A stretch of DNA of 36,537 nucleotides from a virus: IMG/VR virus record IMGVR_UViG_3300032291_002420, positions 1 through 36,537 of that record; one strand, given 5' to 3'. The notes under the pieces were generated by a model. It had not been told where the DNA came from. It worked only from the letters and a program-made list of their open reading frames with translations, and made no database searches. Below, one piece after another: positions 8,376-16,880 of this stretch. The translations under genes were made by a program, and so were the position numbers. Numbering within the stretch: the stretch's first letter is position 1; each line of letters begins with the position of its first letter.

Positions 8376-9140
8376 CTAGTTCAGCCTGTCCCACGCCTGG
8401 GCAGGCGTCGGTTTCAGCGTCCATGTCTCACCGGCCACAGACGCCGGAACCCAAGTCTCGGGGGCCACAGGTTCGGGCTCCCACAGATACCGTCCGTTCG
8501 CCGTCATCCCCGCCGTCACGATAATTAGCTCGGAGGCAAATCTGACGCGTCGCACATCCGCGGTAAAGGACGAAACAAGCGGTATTCCTTCTAGCGCGCT
8601 AAAGGTGGCGTTTCCAGCCGAAACCATGCCGCCCTGGATGGGGATGGTTTCCACCCCCAGCCGCACCCGCTGGCCGTCTGCAGCCATGTCCGAAGAAATA
8701 GCGAAAGTGGCACTGTTCAAAAACACGACATAGCCGTCAGCCGCGGCGTCCGACGTGATGGCCGCCGTGGCCGATACCTGGCGCACGGCTTGGCCGTCGA
8801 AAGCTGCGCCAGAGGTCACGGCGATCGTCTCGGCGGCCTCCCGCACCCTCTGCCCTGCGGCGACCATGTCGGACGCCAGGCCGATCGTCGCCGCCGCGAG
8901 CTCGGTGTTCGCCGCCACGGCCATCATCGAGGAGGTGATGGAGTCGAGGAAGGCCGCGAAACGAACCCGCGTCCCGTCGGCCAGCATGTCGGACGTCACG
9001 GCAGCCGTGGCCGCCGCGCTGGCCGTCTTTACTGCGGCAAACGACGCATCAGACGCGGCGGCGAAGATGGCGCTGGCCTCGAGGACGTACCCCGCGCCGT
9101 ATAGCCCCTCGCCGTAGTCTGCTACGCCGTAGTCAGCCAT
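8376..9140 (-). CDS. Ala-rich repeat protein upstream of the tail fibre
   Basis: This 254-residue protein has an N-terminus (MADYGVADYGEGLYGAGY) that is Tyr/Gly-rich and echoes DYGELLYG in the 3046-5007 tail protein. Residues about 40-220 are nine or so imperfect 20-21-residue repeats built on the pattern A/E-T-I-x-V-T-S-D/G-M-x-A-D-G-x-x-V-R. The C-terminus is Trp/Pro-rich (ETWVPASVAGETWTLKP). Regular repeats of this length suggest a solenoid or fibrous shaft. It is most likely a structural part of the tail or fibre base. No known family was recognised. Confidence 0.6.
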   Translation of the reverse strand: MADYGVADYGEGLYGAGYVLEASAIFAAASDASFAAVKTASAAATAAVTSDMLADGTRVRFAAFLDSITSSMMAVAANTELAAATIGLASDMVAAGQRVREAAETIAVTSGAAFDGQAVRQVSATAAITSDAAADGYVVFLNSATFAISSDMAADGQRVRLGVETIPIQGGMVSAGNATFSALEGIPLVSSFTADVRRVRFASELIIVTAGMTANGRYLWEPEPVAPETWVPASVAGETWTLKPTPAQAWDRLN

Positions 9141-9143
9141 CTA

Positions 9144-9536
9144 TCAGTCCAGCGTGACGTCGAGCGAGCCGACGTTAAACCGAAGCACGTCGCCGTTGTC
9201 GATCGTCTTGGAGGTTGTGAGGTTGGCGAAGGCGATCATATTGCCCGACGACAGCGCGTCGTGGATCGCGGCGGCCACCACAGTGCCCCAAGACGCCGTC
9301 GCGGTCGGGAACTCGACCGCCACGCTGTTGCTGGCCTCGGTCGGCGCCGTGCCAGAGACGGTGAACGTCACCGCCTGGCGCACGTAGGAGCCGCCAGACA
9401 CTTCCGTGCCGCCGCCCCCTTCGCCGGGCGCTACGGTGTAGAGCGCGATGTACCAAGCCGTGGGACGGGTGGCGCTGCCGTTGGTCAGCAACCACGTCAG
9501 TACGAGGTTTTCGCCGTAATTCGACAGACCGGGCAT
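9144..9536 (-). CDS. Conserved tail/fibre-associated protein
   Basis: This is a 130-residue protein. The N-terminus (MPGLSNYGENLVLTWLL) and the stretch TAWYIALYTVAPGEGGGGTEV-SGGSYVRQAVTF match a family of small structural proteins common in tailed phages, in which the Trp/Tyr-rich strand is followed by TEVSGGSY. I recall these as virion proteins, and the function is uncertain. The start at 9536 overlaps the stop of the adaptor gene by one base (TGATG). Longer in-frame extension to 9959 runs through the adaptor gene and is rejected. Confidence 0.7.
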   Translation of the reverse strand: MPGLSNYGENLVLTWLLTNGSATRPTAWYIALYTVAPGEGGGGTEVSGGSYVRQAVTFTVSGTAPTEASNSVAVEFPTATASWGTVVAAAIHDALSSGNMIAFANLTTSKTIDNGDVLRFNVGSLDVTLD

Positions 9537-10153
9537 CAGTAGAACCTCCTGGTGCGAGCCACCAGCGGGGAGCCGCTGGTCAGTGACTTCTGGGCCTCTT
9601 CGTTCAATGCCTGGACGCGCTGGCCATAGAAGGAACCAAACACGGCAATCCGCTGGTCGTCCACCAGAAACGGCGCCGCGTGCGTCAGCGCGCCGTAGAG
9701 GTAAACGTCCGGCGCCTTCGTCAGCAGCCAGTTGGTGGTGTTGGCATTGGAGAGGGCCGGGATCTTGCCGTAGTAGATCATCTCGATCTCGACGTTGTCG
9801 GTCGGCGGCGGCACAAGTTCGATCGCGCCGTTCATGAGGGAGTAGGCCACGACCTTGTCGTACCTCCGCTCCTTCACGATGATGTCGGCTTCGTCGAGCG
9901 TGACAAACCGCAGCGGGCTGGTCCCGTCCACGATCTGCAGGTTGATGGCCTCGAGCCAATCGCCCGGCAGCTGCACGAACTCGGCATCGCTGATTGCCTC
10001 GGCGCGGATGATCTGCTCCCGGCAGCGCAGGCGCGTGTTCAGATCAGCCTCGGCAAACTGAATGAACATGGGGATCTGAGCCGTCAGATCCTGGCGGTTC
10101 AGATAGTCCGCGATGGCGCTCTGCAGCGTGGCGTAATTCGTGATCTGCGACAT
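9536..10153 (-). CDS. Head-tail adaptor (connector) protein
   Basis: This 205-residue protein opens with MSQITNYATLQSAIADYLNR-like sequence, then IPMFIQFAEADLNTRLRCRE. The alternating helices resemble phage gp6/SU10-type adaptors that sit below the portal ring. The later part has YYGKIPALSNANTTNWLL and PDVYLYGALTHAA, also typical. The start at 10153 overlaps the stop of the HNH gene (TGATG). In related phages this adaptor probably followed the 10599-10925 gene directly, so the HNH gene looks inserted between them. Confidence 0.75.
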   Translation of the reverse strand: MSQITNYATLQSAIADYLNRQDLTAQIPMFIQFAEADLNTRLRCREQIIRAEAISDAEFVQLPGDWLEAINLQIVDGTSPLRFVTLDEADIIVKERRYDKVVAYSLMNGAIELVPPPTDNVEIEMIYYGKIPALSNANTTNWLLTKAPDVYLYGALTHAAPFLVDDQRIAVFGSFYGQRVQALNEEAQKSLTSGSPLVARTRRFY

Positions 10154-10599
10154 CAAGCGTGTCTCCACGTCTTACCTGTTTGGATGCACCAAACAGACCT
10201 GTAGTTAATGCCGTAAAGCGCGCAATATTCTTTCGACTTGAGGGCCTTGCTCCGAATGTGATCTACGGCCTCTTTGGTCAGCTTTGCGTTGGGAGATGAA
10301 GCGCCCTTCGCCTGCCGTCCCTTGGCGACCATATCTGCGGAGTTGTCGGCGTTCGTCCCAAGGAAAAGATGATCTGGGTTAACGCAAGATGGCACATCGC
10401 ATGTGTGGCAGACGAGGCTGTCACCAACATCTCCCCGCGAGCACTCAAAAGCCACGCGATGCGCCTTCACAGTCTTGCCCCGAAGCCAAAAATGGCCGTG
10501 GCCCGATCGAGTAGTGCCACCCAGCCAGAGCCAGCACCCGCTTGTGGGCTCGGGCATTACCTGCATGTCGAAGCGCGCGCGCTCCCTTTCGGACAGCAT
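10153..10599 (-). CDS. HNH homing endonuclease
   Basis: This is a 148-residue free-standing nuclease. The Cys/His core is clear: GCWLWLGGTT, KAHRVAFE (first His), CHTCDVPSCVNPDHLFLGT (second part, with N and H of HNH and the zinc-type cysteines), then the NSADMVAKGR helix common to HNH_3 phage endonucleases. A C-terminal helix-turn-helix-like region (LTKEAVDHIRSKA, YGINYRSVWCI) probably reads DNA. I use the ATG at 10599, which overlaps the upstream stop by one base. The stretch 10180-10320 is visibly more AT-rich than its neighbours, a sign of recent insertion. Such enzymes cut related phage genomes lacking the gene. Confidence 0.85.
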   Translation of the reverse strand: MLSERERARFDMQVMPEPTSGCWLWLGGTTRSGHGHFWLRGKTVKAHRVAFECSRGDVGDSLVCHTCDVPSCVNPDHLFLGTNADNSADMVAKGRQAKGASSPNAKLTKEAVDHIRSKALKSKEYCALYGINYRSVWCIQTGKTWRHA

Positions 10600-10925
10600 C
10601 AGCTTTTCATCCAGCTGGTCAAAAAAGGACGCGCCTCGTCGCTCGCCAGCCACTTACGCATGGCGGGCCGATCGTCGAGGATGCCCCTCTGCTTCAGATC
10701 CAGGTAGACCATCATGGGCAGGCTTGCGACCTTGACCATGTCGCCGCTCTTCTGCGTGCGAGAGCTCTCGTTCCTCTCCGCCTGGGCGCGCTCCGCGATC
10801 GCGTCAATGTTGCACGTCGTCTCAAGCACCAGTTTCTGATCGCTGGTCACATGAAAGTTCTGACGGGTACCCGTCAGGCTGTCGTAGGACAGCAAAAACG
10901 AAGCCGGGGCGTATTCGTCAGCCAT
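10599..10925 (-). CDS. Hypothetical head-region protein
   Basis: This 108-residue protein follows the major capsid gene. It opens MADEYAPASFLLSYDSLTG, continues with QNFHVTSDQKLVLETTCNIDAI and a charged helix, and ends with MMVYLDLKQRGILDDRPAMR and KWLASDEARPFLTSW. I recognise no family. It probably is a head completion or decoration part because of its place. I prefer the ATG at 10925, which has AGGG about 7 bases upstream, over the ATG at 10931. The 3' end meets the inserted HNH gene. Confidence 0.6.
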   Translation of the reverse strand: MADEYAPASFLLSYDSLTGTRQNFHVTSDQKLVLETTCNIDAIAERAQAERNESSRTQKSGDMVKVASLPMMVYLDLKQRGILDDRPAMRKWLASDEARPFLTSWMKS

Positions 10926-10975
10926 GTGCATTCCCTAGGAAGGCGGGAGGCGCCCGAAGGCGCCTCCCTCTTTAC

Positions 10976-11956
10976 TCACGAAGGGATCAGGTTGGCGATG
11001 ACCGCGTGTGCGCGCTGGCTCTTGATGCGCAGCCCGTACTCCACGACCATCTCCTTCTTGTCGCTGTCGCCCGTCTTCGCGATATCGAAGGTGCGGAACG
11101 GACGCAGGTAGGACACGGAGGCGTATTCCGGGTCCAGCACGAAGGCGAAGTTGCCAGGCTGGAAGCGGTTCGGGACGATGGCCACCTCACCGAAGTCGGA
11201 GAGGTACACGTCCGCCGTCGCCACGATCGCGACCGGCTTCACCTGGTTGTAGGTGACGCGGTTCGGCGCGATGCCAACGAAGCCGGAGGCGACCGTCTTG
11301 TTGTAGGCGTTCACCATGAACACCTTCGGGTCGCCGCCATCAGTCCAGACCTGCTGGATCGCCGTCTTCAGCATCCCTTCCGTCAGCGCGACGTCGGTGG
11401 AGGTGGAGAGGCCGGTCCAAGCGGTGGACGGGTAGCCGTTGCCGTTCGCGCCAGACATGGCAGACACGGTCGCCGCATTGGCCTGGTAGTTGTACAGCAG
11501 CCAGGTCGGCAGGCCGGCAGTCTTACGCGCAGTGGAGTTGTTGCCCGCCACGCCAGCTTGGTTGCTGGTGAGGATGGCCTCCATATCGCGCTTCAGTTCC
11601 TTCGCCTTCTTGGCCGTCTCGTAGGCCATCAGCGTGCGCATGCCGGCGGTGTTCACCGCGTCGGCAGTGCCGGAAACCGAGATCACCTTGCGCGAAATCT
11701 GCGTGTAGTTGGCCACGCGGACGGTCGCCGTGAAGTCGGCGTCGCCAGCGTCGGCACCTTCGATCACCGCGTTCGCATTGTCAGCGCCGGCCAGCTGGTC
11801 GGTCTGCCACTCGAAGTAGGTGTTGTCGGCCGAGTCGCGGCCGATGTTCGACATGAACGGGGTGTCGACGGGCGAGATGTCGTAGATGATGTTCGACAGG
11901 TCTTCGCGGATCGCGTTGACGTTGTCGTAGGTCGTTGCCTTGCTAACGGAGGGCAT
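10976..11956 (-). CDS. Major capsid protein (SU10/DUF5309 type)
   Basis: This is a 326-residue HK97-fold capsid subunit. The N-terminus (MPSVSKATTYDNVNAIREDLSN, then IIYDISPVDTPFMSNIGRD) and the central YTQISRKVISVSGTADAV are strong signatures of the SU10/BPP-1-like capsid family (DUF5309). It continues with helices of the capsid spine (AYETAKKAKELKRDMEA) and ends with the P-domain strand GDSDKKEMVVEYGLRIKS. The length suits the family. It is preceded by the scaffold gene with a 3-base gap and a GAGG ribosome site. No maturation protease gene or fused domain is visible. Confidence 0.9.
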   Translation of the reverse strand: MPSVSKATTYDNVNAIREDLSNIIYDISPVDTPFMSNIGRDSADNTYFEWQTDQLAGADNANAVIEGADAGDADFTATVRVANYTQISRKVISVSGTADAVNTAGMRTLMAYETAKKAKELKRDMEAILTSNQAGVAGNNSTARKTAGLPTWLLYNYQANAATVSAMSGANGNGYPSTAWTGLSTSTDVALTEGMLKTAIQQVWTDGGDPKVFMVNAYNKTVASGFVGIAPNRVTYNQVKPVAIVATADVYLSDFGEVAIVPNRFQPGNFAFVLDPEYASVSYLRPFRTFDIAKTGDSDKKEMVVEYGLRIKSQRAHAVIANLIPS

Positions 11957-11959
11957 GGG

Positions 11960-12982
11960 TTATTTCCTCTGATCGAGTAGACCGAAAAGCCTCGCGGCGT
12001 CATCCGCTCGGCCCGTTGCTTTGAGACGCTGTCTCATTCGCTGAACGTCGGTCGCCTGCTTCGGAGAGGATGCATTCGATCCGGCCCGCATCGGCTTCGG
12101 ACCCTGCGCCTGCGTAGGCTTGGGCCGGTTAGCCATGAGGGCGTCGTATCGACGCGCCTTTTCAAGCACCAGGACCGCTCGCGGGTCATACGCCTGCGCC
12201 AGTTCTTCGTCCGAGTAGCCGACATTGCGGCCATACTCACGAAGGTTGCTGCGCGCCGCGTTCCACTTCGCTGCGTCCTTCCACTCCGGCATCTTGTCGA
12301 GGAGGAACTGCCGCCCCTCTTCGATCTGCTGCCGCAGTGCAGCTTGCTCCTGCTGAGATGCAATAGAGGCCAGACGTTCCTGCTCGGCTCTCGTCGCGGC
12401 CAGACGGTCCTTGTAGTCCCGCCACTGCTTCTCAACGATCGGGAAGTTGAGCGGGTCTTCGCGGTGCAGCTGTTCCCAGTTTGGCTCCTGCGGCTGGAAC
12501 TGTTCCAGCTGCTGCCTCAGAGCCCCGAGAAGTTGGCCGTACTGCGCCCTCTCCACTTCCACTTGCTGGCGATCCGCTTGGAATGCCACAGCCTCATCAC
12601 GAAGCCGCTGCATCTTCCGCGAATAATCGGACTGCCTCTGGTAGCCGTCCAGCGCCTCCTTCAGCGTGACCTGCTGGGTCTTGCCGTCAATCTTGACGGT
12701 GACCAGCGTGTCAGGCTTCAGACCGCCTTCGGCCTCCCCTTCAGTGTCCTCGACTTCCCCGGATCCCTCACCCTGGGATGACGCGGATTGCTCCGCTGCC
12801 TCGTCACCCTCGGGCATAGTCTCGTCGCCCAGGTCCGCCGACGCCTCAGTCTCCTCGACTGCGGCAGAAGCCTGCTTGGGCTTTCCGGCTGTGGGTTCGG
12901 GGTCACCCCCTCCCAGCAGGCTGGAAATCCGACCAGCGGCCTCTGTCAAACCGATCTCGCTTGGCTGCGACTTCTCGGTCAT
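11960..12982 (-). CDS. Capsid scaffolding protein
   Basis: This is a 340-residue protein. The N-terminal 110 residues are acidic and disordered (Glu/Asp/Ala/Ser-rich), followed by TLVTVKIDGKTQQVTLKEALDGYQRQSDYSRK, a short conserved phage motif. Residues about 140-270 are a long charged coiled coil (QADRQQVEVERAQYGQLLGALRQQLEQ). The C-terminus has the basic region RMRQRLKATGRADDAARLFG, which would bind capsid subunits. Position directly before the capsid gene and composition make scaffold the clear reading. An AAGGAG site lies about 10 bases before the ATG. Confidence 0.85.
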   Translation of the reverse strand: MTEKSQPSEIGLTEAAGRISSLLGGGDPEPTAGKPKQASAAVEETEASADLGDETMPEGDEAAEQSASSQGEGSGEVEDTEGEAEGGLKPDTLVTVKIDGKTQQVTLKEALDGYQRQSDYSRKMQRLRDEAVAFQADRQQVEVERAQYGQLLGALRQQLEQFQPQEPNWEQLHREDPLNFPIVEKQWRDYKDRLAATRAEQERLASIASQQEQAALRQQIEEGRQFLLDKMPEWKDAAKWNAARSNLREYGRNVGYSDEELAQAYDPRAVLVLEKARRYDALMANRPKPTQAQGPKPMRAGSNASSPKQATDVQRMRQRLKATGRADDAARLFGLLDQRK

Positions 12983-12989
12983 AAAGTTT

Positions 12990-13259
12990 CTACTCCTTGC
13001 GTGGCGCTATCTTCAAGCGTCGATTGAACTGCGACACGGTTGGCTCCAAGGCCAGGGCCTCGAGCTCCTGTCTGAACGCAGTTACGGCGCGCACCATGTA
13101 GTACGCATCGTCTCGTTTGGCCCCGTCCTCGGGGCCAGAATTGATCCACTCGGCCACGCACCGCGCCTCGAGGCGCTTCAGCACCTCCTGCGCGGCCCCG
13201 TCCCGGTGGAGAGCCTGCGCGGCGCGCCAGAGCTCTTCCTGCTCGTAACTCGCCATCAC
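12990..13259 (-). CDS. Small hypothetical protein between portal and scaffold
   Basis: This 89-residue, mostly helical, charged protein (EQEELWRAAQALHRDGAAQEVLKRLE) contains a single Cys in EARCVAEWINSGPE. The start overlaps the portal stop by four bases (ATGA), so it is coupled to portal translation. Small helical proteins are common in this slot in podovirus-like genomes, and their function is not known. Confidence 0.65.
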   Translation of the reverse strand: MMASYEQEELWRAAQALHRDGAAQEVLKRLEARCVAEWINSGPEDGAKRDDAYYMVRAVTAFRQELEALALEPTVSQFNRRLKIAPRKE

Positions 13260-15478
13260 ATCGCCCCCGGAGCCATCGCGCCTGGCATGACCATCGGCGC
13301 AGGCGCCTGCACCGGCAGCTGCGGAGGCAGCGGCCCCTGCGCGGTGCGAAACATGGCCTGCAGTTCAGCCCGCTGCCGATCAACCTCGGCCTTGATCATG
13401 GCCATGTCGACCTGGGCGCCGTAGCGGGCCTGGATCTCGGCGGCCTTCATCATCGCGTCGACGTACATCTTGTCGCGCTCGAGGTCCGCCTGCGCGGCGG
13501 CCTTCTGGCGCTCGAGCTCCTGCTTCGCCGCGTTGATGAGGATGTCCGCCTTCACCTTCTCCGCCTCGACCTGCGCCAGCAGCTGCGCCGGATCGGGCTT
13601 GTTCGCACCCTGCTGCATCTGCTGCATGAAGGCCTGCACCTCCTGCGGGTTCACTTCCTTCCAGAACTGGCTTGGGTCTTGGAAGCCAGCCAGTTGCGTC
13701 GCCTGCGCAAGCGCGCCGCGAAGCTGAGACAGGTCGACCAGCGGATTGTATGGCCCGTAGGTCTGAATGACCTCCTTCTGCTGCTGGATAATCTGCGCCA
13801 GGAAGGCCATGCGCTGCTCGTCGGAGCCGCGCCCCAGTGCGATGTTCACAACCATGTCCATCGAGGCGTCCCAGCCCCGCGGGTCGATCGGCACGAACTT
13901 GTTGCGCAGCCTGACGATCTTCGCCTTGTCCTGGTGCTGCACCACCAGCGCAAGAAGGCCCTGGAAGCACCGCTTGAGCCCATCAGCGAATAGGCGCGCG
14001 ATCATCTCGATGCGCTCCTGGGAGCTCGACAGCTGCGCCTGCACCGCCGCGCGGGTGGTGGACTGCAGGACGTCCGCATCGAGGCCCTGGGAGGCGCGCG
14101 AGATGCCCGTGCGCTGCGTCTTCACCTCGTCGAGGTAGGCCATCACGCCCAGCGCCTGCTGGCCCACGAAAGGCGTCGCCAGAGGCTGCACCATGCCAGG
14201 CGCGCGGGCGCGAATGATGGCGCCCGTCTCGACGTTCATCACGTCGGCCATGTTCACCTGGTTCTCGACCACCACCGTGCGCGGGTGGATCGACTGCGCC
14301 AGGCTGTCGAGCGTGTTGCGCATGATCGACGACTTGATCAGCTGCAGGTCCATCGTCTGGTCCGCGATGGACTGCCCGAAGATCGTGTGGGGCGTCGGAT
14401 CGGGCGCGAGGATCGCAAACGGCACCTTCTGCACCACCTCGCTGTGCAGGATGTAGGCGCCATTGCCCACGCTGCAGACCTTGTGGAGCTCGGCAATGCC
14501 GTCGCCGTCACGATCGGCGCGGATGTAGCTCTCGACGTAGAAGACCTTGTCCGTCGTCTCGTCCGTCGTCTGCGTGATACCGAAGAAGCTCTGGTCCGCC
14601 GGGTTGCGGACCAGAACCTCGTTGTTCATATCGAAGCCGCCCGTGCCGGCGTTCTGTTCGATGATGTCGCGCGGGTAGCCCATGGCGACAAGTTCAGAAA
14701 TCGTCGCCAGCTTGCGGCGGCCCACGTAGATCGCGTCGTCGAGGCTGGTGGCCTCGTTGTCGATAAGGAACTGCTCCGGCGGGATGCACTCGACGACGTA
14801 GCGCGGATTGCGCTTCACGCGGCGGATGCGCAGGTCGGTCTGCGCCACGCCGGTCGTCATGTCGACGACTTCCGTCAGGCTCTCCACCGTGACGTCGGGG
14901 TCCGACGTCAGGTAGGCAATCTCATCCGGCAGCAGGCCCGAGTAGGCGTAGCTCTCGACCTCCTCATAGTCGACCTTGTACCAGGTGAGCACGCCCGTCT
15001 TGAGGATGAGCGCGTCCTTCATCGCGTCGTGCAGGATGCGGAAGCCGGGGTTCTCCTGCATGAAGACGTAGTTGATGAGGTCGGTGGCCTGCTCCGCGGC
15101 CTGCACGTCCTCCGCGCCCTTCGGCACGAACTCAATCACCTTGTCGCCGCCCGTGAAGATCCGCAGCAGGGACGGCAGCATGGCGAGGATCGTGTCGCGC
15201 ACCTCGGTCAGGATGACCTGGCTGCGGCCCTCCTCTTCGTTGCCGAAGACCTCGCCCAGGAAGTAGGCCATCGCATCTTCGCGCACAGGCGCGAGATAGC
15301 TGTCGATGTACGTCTGCGAGTCCGTGATCGCCTGGAAGACGATGTAGCGGAACTCCTCGTCGTCCATGGGCTCGTTCTGCGGCAGCATGTAGCCCGTCTC
15401 GTCGTTATAGACGTCGCTACGCGCCGGGATGTTCACCACGTCGGGGTCATATCGGCCAGGGGTAATGCCTTGAGCCAT
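13256..15478 (-). CDS. Portal protein
   Basis: This 740-residue portal forms the dodecameric DNA channel at one capsid vertex. Diagnostic stretches are VLTEVRDTILAMLPSLLRIF, an early helix, then VIEFVPKGAEDVQAAEQATDLINYVFMQ and DAMKDALILKTGVLTWYKV, all typical of large podoviral portals, and later VFYVESYIRADRDGDGIAEL. The C-terminus (about 610-700) is a Gln/Ala/Lys coiled coil (ILINAAKQELERQKAAAQADLERDK) that could form the barrel inside the capsid. The length matches long portals of short-tailed phages and supports the morphology call. The gene starts 4 bases past the MTase stop. Confidence 0.9.
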   Translation of the reverse strand: MAQGITPGRYDPDVVNIPARSDVYNDETGYMLPQNEPMDDEEFRYIVFQAITDSQTYIDSYLAPVREDAMAYFLGEVFGNEEEGRSQVILTEVRDTILAMLPSLLRIFTGGDKVIEFVPKGAEDVQAAEQATDLINYVFMQENPGFRILHDAMKDALILKTGVLTWYKVDYEEVESYAYSGLLPDEIAYLTSDPDVTVESLTEVVDMTTGVAQTDLRIRRVKRNPRYVVECIPPEQFLIDNEATSLDDAIYVGRRKLATISELVAMGYPRDIIEQNAGTGGFDMNNEVLVRNPADQSFFGITQTTDETTDKVFYVESYIRADRDGDGIAELHKVCSVGNGAYILHSEVVQKVPFAILAPDPTPHTIFGQSIADQTMDLQLIKSSIMRNTLDSLAQSIHPRTVVVENQVNMADVMNVETGAIIRARAPGMVQPLATPFVGQQALGVMAYLDEVKTQRTGISRASQGLDADVLQSTTRAAVQAQLSSSQERIEMIARLFADGLKRCFQGLLALVVQHQDKAKIVRLRNKFVPIDPRGWDASMDMVVNIALGRGSDEQRMAFLAQIIQQQKEVIQTYGPYNPLVDLSQLRGALAQATQLAGFQDPSQFWKEVNPQEVQAFMQQMQQGANKPDPAQLLAQVEAEKVKADILINAAKQELERQKAAAQADLERDKMYVDAMMKAAEIQARYGAQVDMAMIKAEVDRQRAELQAMFRTAQGPLPPQLPVQAPAPMVMPGAMAPGAM

Positions 15479-15481
15479 GGT

Positions 15482-16039
15482 CTAGACCTTCTTCCTGACA
15501 CGCCACCACTGCCAGCCCGCCTCGGAACCGACTTCGTGGCTTGGGAAAAACTCACTCACAGCCCGCTTTACACCGTCCATGGGCAAGTCATCACCACCTA
15601 TCACGCCGCCAGGCTTTACCTTAGGCCACCAAGCCTCAAGATCGGCCATGACCTCGTCGTATTCGTGGCCGGCGTCGACCCAAACGAAGTCAACACTCTC
15701 CGCGGAGAACAATCCAGCGGCTTCGGCGGTGGGCATCCGCAGAACATTGGCCTTCGGGTAGCCCGCGCGGGCGATATTCTCCAGGAACACCTTGTAAACC
15801 CGCTCGAGCTCGGGATCCGCTTGGTGCTCGGACTCGTTCGACCCGCCCCAGTGGTCAACGAAAAAAATCGACGGATTTTTTCCGCTTTGAAGCGCCTCGA
15901 CTAGTAGAAAACAAGCCGATCGGCCCTTCCAGCAGCCCAACTCAACAAAAACAGAGCCATCATTGGCCTCCCGCAGGGCGTCGCGGTATGCCTTAGAAAA
16001 ATTAAACCAGCCTTGGATTTCGTCGAAATAGTGCTTCAA
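15482..16039 (-). CDS. Class I SAM-dependent methyltransferase
   Basis: This 185-residue protein has the SAM-binding loop at SVFVELGCWKGRSACFLL (E-x-G-x-x-x-G-x-S form used by Methyltransf_24 proteins), then FFVDHWGGS as the acidic motif II and VDFVWVDAGHEYDEVMADLEAWWPKVKPGG as motifs III-IV. Such enzymes often modify sugars or polysaccharides. The start is TTG at 16039 in a four-base overlap with the preceding stop (TTGA). It lies beside a glycosyltransferase between portal and terminase, and around 15840-15890 the DNA is more AT-rich than the flanks, consistent with gene transfer. The substrate is unknown. Confidence 0.8.
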   Translation of the reverse strand: MKHYFDEIQGWFNFSKAYRDALREANDGSVFVELGCWKGRSACFLLVEALQSGKNPSIFFVDHWGGSNESEHQADPELERVYKVFLENIARAGYPKANVLRMPTAEAAGLFSAESVDFVWVDAGHEYDEVMADLEAWWPKVKPGGVIGGDDLPMDGVKRAVSEFFPSHEVGSEAGWQWWRVRKKV

Positions 16040-16197
16040 CGCTTTTTCGCCTTGCCAGCTTCACTCAGCGCGATGGCGACCGCCTGGTCGCGGCTCTTCA
16101 CCACCGGACCCTTCTTGGACCCGGAGTGCAGCTTGCCCGCCTTGTACTCGCCCATCACCTTGCCGACCTTTTTCTGGCCCTTCGACATGCCTTTCAT
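16036..16197 (-). CDS. Small basic DUF6496-like protein
   Basis: This 53-residue, lysine-rich protein has MGEYKAGKLHSGSKKG followed by PVVKSRDQAVAIALSEAGK, the recognisable core of DUF6496. Proteins of this family are frequent in phage and bacterial genomes and have no known function. The start overlaps the stop of the glycosyltransferase gene (ATGA), and the stop overlaps the TTG start of the methyltransferase, so it is tied into the same transcript. Confidence 0.75.
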   Translation of the reverse strand: MKGMSKGQKKVGKVMGEYKAGKLHSGSKKGPVVKSRDQAVAIALSEAGKAKKR

Positions 16198-16880
16198 TCT
16201 TCGATCTCCATGATCTTGCTCGCGGCCTCTTCCAAGTCGGGCGGAAAATCCTCTTCCTCTCGACAGGCTTCTGCATGCTCATGCGTGAACTCCATCGACC
16301 CGATGTGCTTCACGTCCTTCGACAAGTCGTGGTCGACCAGCACCTTAAAGCCGTGCGCCTGGGCCAACTTGCAGAAGTAGATGTCCTCTCCGACGTACAT
16401 CCCGCCACGCGGCAAATAGGACACGTTGAACCAGGGCTGCGGCAGCTTCTTGAAGACCTCCGTCTTCACCAGCATCACCCCCATGCCGATCGCATCCACC
16501 TCCTCAAGGCCCATGCGATCGTGCGAGTAGATGCACTTTAGCGTGGCGAAGTCGCTGAAGGCCACCGTCTTCACAGGCAGGCGGCGCGTGGGGTAGTTGC
16601 AGGCCACGATATCCACGTCCCGCTTGATCAGCTTTTCCAGCAGATGGGACGGGAACCGCATGTCGCTGTCGAGGAAGAGCGCGTAATCCGCTCCCGCCGT
16701 CAGCGCCATGTGCGCCAGCTTCGCGCGCTGGTCCGCGATCAGCGTCCCGTTGACGATGTGTACGTCGAAGCGCGTATTTGGAGGCGCGTTGCCGTACCAG
16801 CGCGCCGACAACATCGCCAGATCGTGCGCGAAGCCGGTCGCAACCTCGTCGCGCGCCGGAACGCAGATGGAGACGTTCAT
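16194..16880 (-). CDS. Family 2-like glycosyltransferase
   Basis: This 228-residue GT-A fold enzyme begins with MNVSICVPARDEV, has YALFLDSDMRFP with the metal-binding Asp-x-Asp at residues 71-73, and has a later GMYVGEDIYFC with Glu-Asp in the position of the catalytic base. It lacks membrane segments and so probably acts in the cytoplasm on sugars, a protein or a cell-surface precursor. It is coupled by ATGA overlaps to its neighbours. Phage glycosyltransferases next to head genes may glycosylate virion proteins or host lipopolysaccharide. I cannot tell which from sequence. Confidence 0.8.
   Translation of the reverse strand: MNVSICVPARDEVATGFAHDLAMLSARWYGNAPPNTRFDVHIVNGTLIADQRAKLAHMALTAGADYALFLDSDMRFPSHLLEKLIKRDVDIVACNYPTRRLPVKTVAFSDFATLKCIYSHDRMGLEEVDAIGMGVMLVKTEVFKKLPQPWFNVSYLPRGGMYVGEDIYFCKLAQAHGFKVLVDHDLSKDVKHIGSMEFTHEHAEACREEEDFPPDLEEAASKIMEIEE

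Noticed and set aside
6846-9140. Diversity-generating retroelement, as in the BPP-1 phage the capsid resembles
   Set aside because: No reverse transcriptase motif (YxDD) was seen in any frame of plausible length and no template/variable repeat pair was noticed.
14285-15904. Long plus-strand open frame opposite the portal gene (539 codons)
   Set aside because: It is Arg/His/Asp-rich, a typical product of reading GC-rich coding DNA backwards, and it lies opposite clear portal and methyltransferase motifs.
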